A stretch of 64,000 bases of DNA from UBA12481 sp942493265 (GTDB lineage Bacteria > Bacteroidota > Bacteroidia > Bacteroidales > UBA12481), in contig OW818688.1 of assembly GCA_942493265.1 (NCBI GenBank), positions 1,674,001 through 1,738,000 of the forward strand. Reading direction: 5' to 3'. The notes beneath the pieces were generated by a model. It was not told the origin of the DNA. It saw only the letters and a program-made list of their open reading frames with translations, and ran no database searches. This document shows positions 15,752-24,863 of the stretch, one piece after another; the stretch's first letter is position 1; every line of letters begins with the position of its first letter. The translations under genes and the position numbers were made by a program.

Positions 15752-18700
15752 TTAGAGCGTAAGACTTATGTTTTTGCTGATAAATGGCTCAGTACCCTCT
15801 TTGGGGAAAGTTATCGTGTAGATACTTTTCATACCCTGCTTCTCCTTTAAAGTCGCACCTTCAATTTTTTTAACTATCGATCTCTCAAATACCTCAACAT
15901 CATACGATTCGCCAGGTATTCCAGCTAACGTTAGTTGATAGGTTTGTGTTTGGATGTCGAATCGCTCTTTCTCTATCTTCAGTTGAATGTCTTTTTCGTT
16001 GGGTTTAATATAATGCAGGTTGTGGAAAACGCCAATTCCTCCTTTTGTGAAGATCTCAATATCGTCTTTCCCATTTAATACCATTGCGGGTATTTCAACC
16101 TTGATGTTCTGTACCCTATTTGATACGTTGAACCCCACATCTTTGCCATTTACTTTAACGGATGTGATTTGAGTTGCTAAGGGGAGTATCGCCGTAAAAA
16201 TTACATTGATCTTGTCTGCCGCTGTTGAGTTAAAAGAATAGTAATAACTCCCGTCAGCTTGACTGTAGGCCAAATGAATAACTTTCTGCCCAATGTGAAT
16301 GTTTTTAACATTTGCGGAATTCCAGTCAACAGGGAAAGCTGGTGCCAGGGATACGGAATTACTAAATGCATTAGCTTCTAATCCCAGCATTCCATCTGTA
16401 AGGGCAACAACACTCAATGCACTTGACCACTGCTGATGGGTGCAGATCCCGGAAAATTGCAGCGCATCGCCCGCAATAACCTCTGGCAGGTTGCCATAAT
16501 CCCAGTAAATATAGTTTTTAAGATTTCCAAGGATATGCCTAAACCCTTGCATGGATAATCCGGCTTTATACTCTTCAAGCGATGCGCAACCTGTGAAAAA
16601 AGGCCAAATATTTCCATACTGGTAGCCCCCAATAGCGTAGAATGGGCTTTCGTAGCCAACCATTTTAACACCCCAATCGGTTGAGAAATATTTCGAAGAG
16701 AAATTTTCCGCTGTTCTAATTGCTTTCTGTTGGTCTGAAAATCCAAAAAATATTGGAGTACCACCTAATATGCATTTCTCCTTCTGATAAGTGCCATCTT
16801 TCATCAAGCCATGATTATAAAATCTTGAATCCTCATTCCAGAAATTATTATTTATCTTATATACAACAACATCCATGTCTTTTTTATAGAGTTTTCCCTT
16901 CTCTGTCTTACCCAGTAAATTAGCCATATAGGCTGCCTCTCTAAGAGCTGCTGCCCAACATGATGCCAAATAGACCTCTGTGTGTGCGCCGAAAAGTTGG
17001 TAGCACTCCTGCCACCCATGTCCAACATTTGTATTTTCAATCAAAAGGTCTCCATCGGTATCTGTTGAGTAGCAGAAATCCATTGCTTTCAAAATTTTAC
17101 CCCACTCCTTGCTGATAAATTCAATATCGCCCGATCTCTTTAGATAATATCCGGCAAGTACGACATATAACGGGGTCGCATCAGCAGCATCATAATGTAC
17201 AGATCCACTTGTGGTAAGCTCATGATACACTTTACCTTTCGGATCTTGATATTTTCCAAAAGTAGTGAGTATCTCTCGTACCTTTTGGTAGTCCCCTATG
17301 CTGGAAAGAGCCATGCTGCTGAATTCTGTATCTCTGCCAAAATACCACGCGTAGCCGGGTCTGCCACTTACCTCATGATCACCGCCCCATCCTCTTGCGG
17401 TGGTAAAGTAGCCAGACATCAAAGAGCTTCCTATTGATGGAGTATGGCAATAGAATTTATCAGTTGATATAAGGGCCCATCGATATGCCTCATTAAAGAG
17501 TGAATCGCTGGAAGTGATTGATAATAAACTATTGTCAAACGAATTGAAATAGTCGTTTGCTTTTTCGTTTAGTTTTTCAGCACTCCCCATGTTTTGATTG
17601 ATCAAATTTGCCGATTGCTCTAATCCCACTTCCCCGCCACTGAGGTAGAAGTTTAAGCTATTCTGAACGCCTGAGAATTCATACAAGAAAGAGACTTGCT
17701 TGTGTTTTGCTTTAACTGTATTAAACTTGTCGATATTTCTATCCTTAAATTCACATTCTCCGCTTTTGTATGACAGTGGTGATCTGTCGAATGCTGTCAC
17801 CATATTGAGTTTTTTCGCATTATCAAATAGACAGGAAACGGTTCCATCATTTGATTGCGAGTAAAACAGAGTTCCGGTTGACTCTAAAGAATAGGGCCAC
17901 ATAAGCCTTAGATTTGAGGTGTAGCAAACAAAAACACGCTCCACATTTTTGTTCTCCCAATCATATCTGACCACGAGCAGAGGGTCGGTTAATGAAGCAA
18001 CAATATACTCCCGAAGAGTTGTCCCATCATTGAGGGTGTACCTTCTCTCGAACGATTCGGGTCGTTTGATTACTGTTGGTATCAGGTTGTTTAACCAAAC
18101 AATATCGTTTGAGCCTATATATTTCACCCCCACAGTTAAATCCCTTAATGCCATCAGCGGGTGGATCCAAATCTCATCAATTCCACCTGGTTCTCTGCCC
18201 ATGGCCAATAATTGCTGACCTGTGACATTCCAGAAATTATCTTTGGCACCCGTCCGGCTGTGCTCCATTGGGGAAGTTATCGGGTTCCACTTTGTCTCAG
18301 TTCTCGTTGTTATGTTTAATGAGTTATAAGGAACCTGTATTGTGGTGATGGTGTCGTATTGCCAATATTTTTGCGTTGTTGCAGACTCTTTGCCGGATAG
18401 ATAATTAATGCAGTTATTTATAAAAATTTCACATACGGAACTATTCAGGTTTGGTTTTGAGAGGTAGACATAACCTCCTATGCATAGAATCTTACCTTTT
18501 CCTACAGGCGTTTCCCAAACAAGTTTACGGTTTTCGTGGTAATGAATATAAGCCCAATTAATACCTATAACTTTTGATCCTTTTGCAAGCGGAACTTTTC
18601 CATCCGAGAATCCAATTGTTCTCGCAGAGTTATCTATGGTTGCGTTCCAAATATTTGCACCGCCGAACAATCCGTCATAAATCGGGTGCTCTCTGTATCC

Positions 18701-19123
18701 ATGAAAACCAACAGCCCGCCCGGAACCACTGTCGGAAGCATCCTGATACTCGATTTGCATCTGCTCTGGTTCGATATCCCATTTATTCATCAATTTCACC
18801 CCATCCATTGTAAGCAGTAGTGATCCACCATTTCTCACGTACACCAGAAGTTCCTTCTTCAGGTTTATCTCTTGTGTGTTTATTCCTGTCGAATCACTCC
18901 TGTGGTATATCACCACCGATACTCTATTTAAAAGGCTAGCTGTCAGATCATTGATATCAATAATCTTGATGTTATTGCCTTTTCGTCGAAGGATTGCCGA
19001 CAAAGAGTCGAGCTCTGCCTGATTGGTGAATCCGTTTTTCAGAATAACGATGTTGTCTGCACCAGCCCATGCCAGAGTGCTCGTCAGAATCAAGAACAGC
19101 GATAAGAGCAGCGTTTTTTTCAT
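15752..19123 (-). CDS. Secreted (alpha/alpha)6 glycosidase, amylo-alpha-1,6-glucosidase-like, with N-terminal GATase-like domain
   Basis: 1123 residues with a signal peptide (MKKTLLLSLFLILTSTLAWA). Residues 22-245 are a flavodoxin/GATase-like Rossmann domain (DNIVILKNGF, VSVVIYHRSD, RNGGSLLLTMDGVKL) of the ThuA/BPL_N kind. Residues from about 540 to 960 are an (alpha/alpha)6 barrel with GYAWYFGRDTEFSSMALS, GHGWQECYQ and YGNIWPFFTGCASLEEYKAG, motifs of glycogen-debranching-type and related glycosidases. A beta-sandwich-like tail follows. It probably hydrolyses an oligosaccharide in the periplasm or outside the cell; substrate not predictable. It stands alone just beyond the IS element. Confidence 0.7.
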   Translation of the reverse strand: MKKTLLLSLFLILTSTLAWAGADNIVILKNGFTNQAELDSLSAILRRKGNNIKIIDINDLTASLLNRVSVVIYHRSDSTGINTQEINLKKELLVYVRNGGSLLLTMDGVKLMNKWDIEPEQMQIEYQDASDSGSGRAVGFHGYREHPIYDGLFGGANIWNATIDNSARTIGFSDGKVPLAKGSKVIGINWAYIHYHENRKLVWETPVGKGKILCIGGYVYLSKPNLNSSVCEIFINNCINYLSGKESATTQKYWQYDTITTIQVPYNSLNITTRTETKWNPITSPMEHSRTGAKDNFWNVTGQQLLAMGREPGGIDEIWIHPLMALRDLTVGVKYIGSNDIVWLNNLIPTVIKRPESFERRYTLNDGTTLREYIVASLTDPLLVVRYDWENKNVERVFVCYTSNLRLMWPYSLESTGTLFYSQSNDGTVSCLFDNAKKLNMVTAFDRSPLSYKSGECEFKDRNIDKFNTVKAKHKQVSFLYEFSGVQNSLNFYLSGGEVGLEQSANLINQNMGSAEKLNEKANDYFNSFDNSLLSITSSDSLFNEAYRWALISTDKFYCHTPSIGSSLMSGYFTTARGWGGDHEVSGRPGYAWYFGRDTEFSSMALSSIGDYQKVREILTTFGKYQDPKGKVYHELTTSGSVHYDAADATPLYVVLAGYYLKRSGDIEFISKEWGKILKAMDFCYSTDTDGDLLIENTNVGHGWQECYQLFGAHTEVYLASCWAAALREAAYMANLLGKTEKGKLYKKDMDVVVYKINNNFWNEDSRFYNHGLMKDGTYQKEKCILGGTPIFFGFSDQQKAIRTAENFSSKYFSTDWGVKMVGYESPFYAIGGYQYGNIWPFFTGCASLEEYKAGLSMQGFRHILGNLKNYIYWDYGNLPEVIAGDALQFSGICTHQQWSSALSVVALTDGMLGLEANAFSNSVSLAPAFPVDWNSANVKNIHIGQKVIHLAYSQADGSYYYSFNSTAADKINVIFTAILPLATQITSVKVNGKDVGFNVSNRVQNIKVEIPAMVLNGKDDIEIFTKGGIGVFHNLHYIKPNEKDIQLKIEKERFDIQTQTYQLTLAGIPGESYDVEVFERSIVKKIEGATLKEKQGMKSIYTITFPKEGTEPFISKNISLTL

Positions 19124-19291
19124 GCGTATGATAGCTTTGAATTATAAGAACGGGTTCCATTTTCTGCCTAAAGCTAATAATAGTTCTCAGGTGTTGACAG
19201 AATTGCTGAACATACAGGTAAGTCGATTATTTTTTGGATTTCCTGGTGATTATGTCGGAAATGCGCCATAAATTTAATAAATAAAAACCCG

Positions 19292-19399
19292 GCAAGGGAA
19301 TATGTTTACGATACAGATACGATGAGAAAGATGTGCCAGGAAAACGGATGGCAGGAGATCAGCATGAAAAATGATTTTAAAGTGATCTTCAGCAAATAA
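19292..19399 (+). pseudogene. Possible C-terminal remnant of a HAD-type phosphatase
   Basis: A plus-strand frame ends at a TAA (19397-19399) and reads AREYVYDTDTMRKMC followed by QENGWQEISMKNDFKVIF. This resembles the end of secreted HAD phosphatases, which finish with 'W..isMknDfk.if'. No start codon or upstream domain is present. The rest of 19124-19449 holds nothing else. Confidence 0.3.
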
Positions 19400-19449
19400 C
19401 CATTTGTCCTTCATAAAAAACACGCCATACAACTCAAACAAGAATCTTA

Positions 19450-20985
19450 ATGAAAACCAAAATCCTTTACCTGGTAACCGGTTTCCTCATGGGAATCATT
19501 GCAATCAGTTGCAACCGGGCCCAACAACCGGAAAAGGTGGCCTCTCCTTCTGCCACCTACAAAATGACCACGCCCATACCCGAAGGTATTGCCGTACCTG
19601 ATCAATTGGACAGCCGTATAGGAAATTTGAAGTTCTTTGATGGCTTTCCCGACGATGCCACTGTGGAGAAGCTGTACGACAACCTGGATTTCCAACGGGC
19701 AGTACAGGCCTATCTGCTTGGGTTACCGGCAGTGAGCATGGTTGCAATGCGCAATTCCTTAACCGGATGGGGCCCCCCCAACAGAACCATCCTGACGTTT
19801 GAGACGCTGTATGATTCCCGCGGATTGTTTCTGACGGGAAATTGCAACAGCCCTTATACCTTCATATGGATTGACCTGCATGGCGGTCCGCTGGTTATGG
19901 AAGTTCCTCCCGGGGTGTTGGGGATGATCAATGATTTCTGGTCACGTTACGTAGTGGATATAGGCATGCTTGGCCCCGATAAAGGTGCAGGGGGAAAATA
20001 CCTGGTATTGCCTCCCGGTTATTCAGGTGACATCCCTGAAGGATATCTGGTTATTCATTCCACAACTTATGAGTGCTGGTTATTTTACCGCCTTTTTGCA
20101 GTGGATGGGGATTTCGGGCCCGCACTAGAGAACTTGAAGGAGTACGCCAGGGCATATCCTTTGTCGGAGGCAGGCAATCCAACTAAGAATATTTTCATCA
20201 ACGTTTCCGGAAAGGAATTCAGTGGACTTGCTCAGTCAGATCAAAGGTACTGGGAGTATCTCAATGAAGTAGTGCAGGGAGAGCCGACGGTGTCGTTCGA
20301 CAGGGTGAGCCTTGGGTTTTATGCTTCCATCGGGATTGAGAAAGGCAAACCTTTTTCACCGGATGCCCGCATGAAAAAAATCCTGGATGAGGCGGTTGTT
20401 GTGGGCGATGCTACGGCACGCGCCGTCACCTACAGGATGAGGCAGAAAGAAAATTACTACTATGAAAACAGTAACTGGCGAGGTCTGTTCCTCGGAGGGT
20501 ATGAGTTTGAAACCCCGCCGGGTGTTTTAAACCATGACGGTTATATTTACTTCTATTACGCCATAATGGGAGTTACCCCTGCCGAGGACCTGAAGATGAT
20601 CGGCAAAGGTTCTCAATATATCCTGGCTTGCACGGATGCCGGAGCCAATCCCCTCGACGGCGGCAAAAACTATACGTTGCATTTAGCGCCGAACATTCCA
20701 GCCAAAAATTTCTGGTCAGTGATCATCTATGATTACCAGACCCGCTCCCTGCTTCAAACCGACCAGCAATACCCGATGGTTTCCAGCCAGGACAAGGAAG
20801 TATTAGTAAATCCCGACGGTTCGGTCGATGTTTATTTCGGTCCTGAGTCTCCTGAGGGCAAGGAGAACAACTGGATCCAAACCATTCCGGGCAAGGGGTG
20901 GTTTACCCTGTTCCGGGTTTACGGCCCGCTTGAGCCGTGGTTCGATAAAACCTGGCGGCCAGGGGAGATTGAATTGATTAAATGA
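19450..20985 (+). CDS. DUF1254/DUF1214 lipoprotein
   Basis: 511 residues. A lipoprotein signal (MKTKILYLVTGFLMGIIAISC) places it in an envelope membrane. The N-terminal domain (residues 60-190: FDGFPDDATVEKLYDNLDFQ, RAVQAYLLGLPAVSM) is DUF1254. The C-terminal domain (about 380-500: NYTLHLAPNIPAKNFWSVII, YDYQTRSLLQTDQQYP) is DUF1214. The full two-domain form is common in bacteria and has no settled biochemical function. It has its own transcription unit followed by a weak hairpin at 21031. Confidence 0.85.
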   Translation: MKTKILYLVTGFLMGIIAISCNRAQQPEKVASPSATYKMTTPIPEGIAVPDQLDSRIGNLKFFDGFPDDATVEKLYDNLDFQRAVQAYLLGLPAVSMVAMRNSLTGWGPPNRTILTFETLYDSRGLFLTGNCNSPYTFIWIDLHGGPLVMEVPPGVLGMINDFWSRYVVDIGMLGPDKGAGGKYLVLPPGYSGDIPEGYLVIHSTTYECWLFYRLFAVDGDFGPALENLKEYARAYPLSEAGNPTKNIFINVSGKEFSGLAQSDQRYWEYLNEVVQGEPTVSFDRVSLGFYASIGIEKGKPFSPDARMKKILDEAVVVGDATARAVTYRMRQKENYYYENSNWRGLFLGGYEFETPPGVLNHDGYIYFYYAIMGVTPAEDLKMIGKGSQYILACTDAGANPLDGGKNYTLHLAPNIPAKNFWSVIIYDYQTRSLLQTDQQYPMVSSQDKEVLVNPDGSVDVYFGPESPEGKENNWIQTIPGKGWFTLFRVYGPLEPWFDKTWRPGEIELIK

Positions 20986-21030
20986 TATTTAACCGGCAGG
21001 TAATATTCCAGTACCCATCAAAGTAAAAAC

Positions 21031-21056
21031 CGGGCTATGGGCCCGTCGTTGATTTT
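21031..21056 (+). terminator. Possible terminator of the DUF1254 gene
   Basis: CGGGC-tatgg-GCCCG (21031-21045) followed by TCGTTGATTTTTT. The stem is short and the T-run begins seven bases away. It may also serve the convergent DUF4249 gene. Confidence 0.4.
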
Positions 21057-21074
21057 TTATTCCAACCCATGCAC

Positions 21075-21881
21075 TTACTGTTTGTAAACGGTAAAGTAAA
21101 CCGTATCGGAAGTTAAAGCGGTGAAAATCCCCATGGCATTTTCAACGTTTCCGGGTGGGCGGGTGATCGCATTGGAGGTAAGTTCACCATTGTCGAACAG
21201 GTCGGCAAACTCCGGGTTCACATGATAAACTACCACCCGGTGATCGCCAAAATACCTGATGTTCCGCATGGAGATGACAAATTGGTCGGCCTGGGAGGGC
21301 ATAGCAAAACTCATCACCGGCATATCCGCCACCATCTCGTTAAGTGGCTCGGGATCGGTTTCGGTATTTTCCACCACAACATAATAGAAATCCGAGGCTG
21401 TATTATCCCATGATACCGTGAGTCCGGCCGACGAAAGCATACTCCTGGGATCACCCACCGTATAATATAAACTGGAAGAGCTCATTGCGAGCGATTGAAT
21501 TTCATACGGGATGACGGTGAAGGATCGGAAAACAGTTTCCTCAAAGACTCCGAAAAGCCGGATGGTATCCATGGAATGCAGGTTCAGAGAACCGGTAGAA
21601 AGGACATAATTTCCAGGTTCCTGGGGATTTTCCTTCAGCAGCATGGAGTCGGTTCCATGAATCAGATAGACAGGAATATTGCTGACCGGCAGTTGTACCG
21701 TATCATCTTCCGAAGCGGAATAGGCGATCATGAATCGCACCGAAACGCTCAGGGTATCGGATTTCGGCATGATGAAAGCCTCGATGACAGGTGTTTTTTC
21801 GTTGCGTATTCCAGGCGTGACCATCTCGCAGGAGGTCAATACCATAAGGATGCCGAGGGTAAAATACAGGTTCTTTTTCAT
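21075..21881 (-). CDS. DUF4249 lipoprotein
   Basis: 268 residues; lipobox in MKKNLYFTLGILMVLTSCE. The body is beta-rich, with EKTPVIEAFIMPKSDTLSVS at the N-terminus and RPPGNVENAMGIFTALTSDT at the C-terminus, both typical of DUF4249. These lipoproteins are found next to TonB receptors in Bacteroidota and are thought to be surface partners of the receptor. The start codon is two bases after the receptor stop codon, so the two are co-translated. Confidence 0.85.
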   Translation of the reverse strand: MKKNLYFTLGILMVLTSCEMVTPGIRNEKTPVIEAFIMPKSDTLSVSVRFMIAYSASEDDTVQLPVSNIPVYLIHGTDSMLLKENPQEPGNYVLSTGSLNLHSMDTIRLFGVFEETVFRSFTVIPYEIQSLAMSSSSLYYTVGDPRSMLSSAGLTVSWDNTASDFYYVVVENTETDPEPLNEMVADMPVMSFAMPSQADQFVISMRNIRYFGDHRVVVYHVNPEFADLFDNGELTSNAITRPPGNVENAMGIFTALTSDTVYFTVYKQ

Positions 21882-21883
21882 GA

Positions 21884-24574
21884 TTAGTTGAGTTTTATGC
21901 TGAACGAGATGTTAGGAGTAATGCCAAGCAGTTTGACATCTGTTTCGATCAATTCTCCTTCAAGGATCTCATATTGCTTGTACCATACATTTTTATGATT
22001 ATAGGCATTGAAGAGCGAAAGTCCGAACACTCCGATACCCAAATTGCCCAGCTTCACGGAATAGTGGGCGGCCAGGTCGAGACGGTGATAGTCGGGCAAC
22101 CGATAGCTGTTTTTATCTCCGATACTGATATAGTCACGGCTGGAACCATCGGGAATAGTGATCTGATAGCCTCCAAGTGGCGCAGTGAAAGGCTTGCCCG
22201 TTGCATAAATCCAAACGGCGGAAAAACTCCAGTCGCGGTATTTGTAAGTATTTACCCATTTAAACTCATGGGGAATGTCGTGACTCGCATAAAACTTATT
22301 GGGACCATACAGATCAAACTGATAAATCACCTGCTGATAAGTATAGGAGAGCCAGCCATTATAGGCACCCGTTTTCTTTTGGGCCAGAAGTTCGATCCCG
22401 CGGGAGGTACCGGTTCCCGGATAAAAGAATTCATTATAGTTGATCTCCCGGTAGGCAGGCACATATTGCAGCGTGTACTCGGTAAGCCCGCTCATTTCCT
22501 TATAAAAAGCATCAACGCCGAACAACAGTTTGGTGTTTTCCCAGCTCAGACCGGCTATATAATGAGTGCTTTTGCTCACGGGCACAATATCCCCATCGGC
22601 CAGCATCCAGAAATCACGGCTTCCCGACTCCAGATCGTCGCGTATGATCCGGTTGGTGAACTGGTAATAAATACCCCAGGAGGCGGTAAATTTGATGTTG
22701 TCGGAAATACTCAGAACACTGCTCAGTCGGGGCTCATGATAAAACTGTTGGGTGGGTTGGTAAAAAGAGGAGCGAAACCCCGGAGTCAGTGTCCAGATGC
22801 CGAATAGAGTAATTTTATCCTGAAGATAACCCGCCAAAAGGATCCCGGTATTCGTCCGGTCCTGTATCGTGATGGTATCGTTCCGTGTGTAAAGGAAGTT
22901 AGTCTGGTAGTAAGATCCCTGCAAGCCGAACTCAACCTGGTTGTTTTTGTTTAGTTTCCATTCTGTGGCATGTTTGATGCTGTAGTCGAATAAATCATTG
23001 TTTTCCAAAATGCCCATATTTCGGGCCTGGTCCTCACCTGACCGTTGAAAGCTATTCTGCGAGCTCATATCCCTTTCACTGAAATAATTGGAAAACGACC
23101 CCAGTAAATAAGTATACAATTTATTTGACCACCGTCTCGACCATTTGAGGCTGGTTCCCCAGTTACCCCAATCGGTAATGTCGGTACGGCCTCCCGACAT
23201 GCTCATGCCTCCTCTCGAGAAATTAAAGTCGCTTGAGTTGTCGAGGACATCCTGACCGTGATAAAAACTCAGGGAGAAGGTCTCCTCGGTAGTCGGGTGA
23301 AAGGTGATTTTTCCGTTCAGGTCGTAAAAATAGGAGGATGGGGTACTTTCACCCACGAACTGGTTCATTTGACGTCCGGTGGGCACGGGTGGCCCGGTAG
23401 TTTCCGTACTCGTCTGAAACTGGTCGTAGATCTTATTGTAAAGACTCGACTGAAACGACCGGCGTCCCGAGAGCAGAATCGATCCTTTTTTGAACAGGGG
23501 TATCTCAACGAAGGCATTTGCGCTGATGAGCCCCACATTACCCCCTACATCGAATCCATTCTCATTCCCATCCTTACCTGCAATTTCCATCACACTGCTC
23601 AACCGTCCTCCATATTTCGATTCAAATCCACCCTTGCTCAATTTAACATCCTTGATGGCATCGGCATTGAAAGCGGAAAACATACCAAACAGATGATCCA
23701 CATGATAGACGGTGAACCCGTCATACAGGATGAGGTTCTGGTCGGGTGTGCCGCCACGGATATAAAGTCCCGAAGAAGACTCCTGGCTGCCTGATATCCC
23801 CGGAAGAAGCTGGAAGGATCGGAAAATATCCTTTTCCCCAAGGGAAGGCAACTCTGCAATTTTAGAGGGAGCCAGGCTCACCAGGCCTGACCGGTTGGAT
23901 ATCCTCATCAGTTCCTCCTGGTGCCCGGTAATGGTAACCTCCCCGATTTCCGTGGTTGCCGGTTCCAACAGGACGATCAGTTCCTCTTTTATCATATCCG
24001 GTGTTAGCCTGACGAGCCTGGAGTTGTATCCAACAAATTGAAGCAGCAATTTCGAAGTGTCGCTCGGAACCCTGAACAAGGTAAAATATCCGTCAACATT
24101 GCTGGTTGTTCCATTCAGGGTACCATCGATGATAATCTGTGCATAGGGCAGGGTCTCTCCTGAAACAGCATCTTTCACCTTTCCCCGGAGGGTGAAATCG
24201 GAATAGGTACCCGGGGGCAGAACTGTTGGTGGCACATAGTTAATTTCCACCCCGGTTGGCCGGATATAAATTTTACCGCCAGCTACCATGAAGTGCAACT
24301 CCAGTCCCTGGAGCAGTGTTTTCAAACACTCACTAACAGACTCATCTTCGAAGCTGGTTCCCTCATGAATGTTTGACGGGATCCAGGATCTTTCGTAATC
24401 CACCTGAAGTCCGGCTTTCTTCGCGATATCATGGAGAATATTATCCAATGTCAATCCATAAAACCGGCCGGTCACACGTGGCTCCTTTACCTGTGCCTGG
24501 GAAGGATTCGTGAGAATAAACAGGAGAATAAATATGATTTTGAAAGAGCGGGTCGTGAGAAGCTTTATTTTCAT
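21884..24574 (-). CDS. TonB-dependent receptor with STN and carboxypeptidase-like domains
   Basis: 896 residues; signal peptide to about residue 28 (ILLFILTNPSQAQ). Then follow an STN domain (GLTLDNILHDIAKKAGLQVD, residues 38-105), a CarboxypepD_reg-like domain (FTLRGKVKDAVSGETLPYAQ, 125-210), a plug (ELPSLGEKDIFRSFQLLPGI, LYIRGGTPDQNLILYDGFTV) and a 22-strand barrel. The STN domain usually indicates signalling to a FecR/ECF pair, but none is adjacent. It forms an operon with the DUF4249 protein; the substrate is unknown. It transports a ligand across the outer membrane using TonB energy. Confidence 0.92.
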   Translation of the reverse strand: MKIKLLTTRSFKIIFILLFILTNPSQAQVKEPRVTGRFYGLTLDNILHDIAKKAGLQVDYERSWIPSNIHEGTSFEDESVSECLKTLLQGLELHFMVAGGKIYIRPTGVEINYVPPTVLPPGTYSDFTLRGKVKDAVSGETLPYAQIIIDGTLNGTTSNVDGYFTLFRVPSDTSKLLLQFVGYNSRLVRLTPDMIKEELIVLLEPATTEIGEVTITGHQEELMRISNRSGLVSLAPSKIAELPSLGEKDIFRSFQLLPGISGSQESSSGLYIRGGTPDQNLILYDGFTVYHVDHLFGMFSAFNADAIKDVKLSKGGFESKYGGRLSSVMEIAGKDGNENGFDVGGNVGLISANAFVEIPLFKKGSILLSGRRSFQSSLYNKIYDQFQTSTETTGPPVPTGRQMNQFVGESTPSSYFYDLNGKITFHPTTEETFSLSFYHGQDVLDNSSDFNFSRGGMSMSGGRTDITDWGNWGTSLKWSRRWSNKLYTYLLGSFSNYFSERDMSSQNSFQRSGEDQARNMGILENNDLFDYSIKHATEWKLNKNNQVEFGLQGSYYQTNFLYTRNDTITIQDRTNTGILLAGYLQDKITLFGIWTLTPGFRSSFYQPTQQFYHEPRLSSVLSISDNIKFTASWGIYYQFTNRIIRDDLESGSRDFWMLADGDIVPVSKSTHYIAGLSWENTKLLFGVDAFYKEMSGLTEYTLQYVPAYREINYNEFFYPGTGTSRGIELLAQKKTGAYNGWLSYTYQQVIYQFDLYGPNKFYASHDIPHEFKWVNTYKYRDWSFSAVWIYATGKPFTAPLGGYQITIPDGSSRDYISIGDKNSYRLPDYHRLDLAAHYSVKLGNLGIGVFGLSLFNAYNHKNVWYKQYEILEGELIETDVKLLGITPNISFSIKLN

Positions 24575-24863
24575 CTTTATTTTCAGGATTATTGGAATTA
24601 ATTATAGTACTGATCAGACAAATTAGGCGTAAAGGAGGAATTTCTTTCCGGGAAAATGTATTCATCCCGACCAATAGCCCTTTTTTACCTGCAGGGAGGT
24701 TGATTTTAAGCATATTCCCCATAGGTGGTCCTCAAATCCTGTTGTTACCCTGAATTTCGTCTGGCCGCCGAAAGACTTGCCCTCAGCGCCATTTCTAAAG
24801 CCGATTACCTCCAGATCCAGTCGCAGCTGGCCAGCGAAAAGATTGGGAAAATATCGATACTTG

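Noticed and set aside
21974..22807. 277-codon plus-strand frame
   Set aside because: Antisense to the barrel of the TonB receptor; composition reflects the receptor codons.
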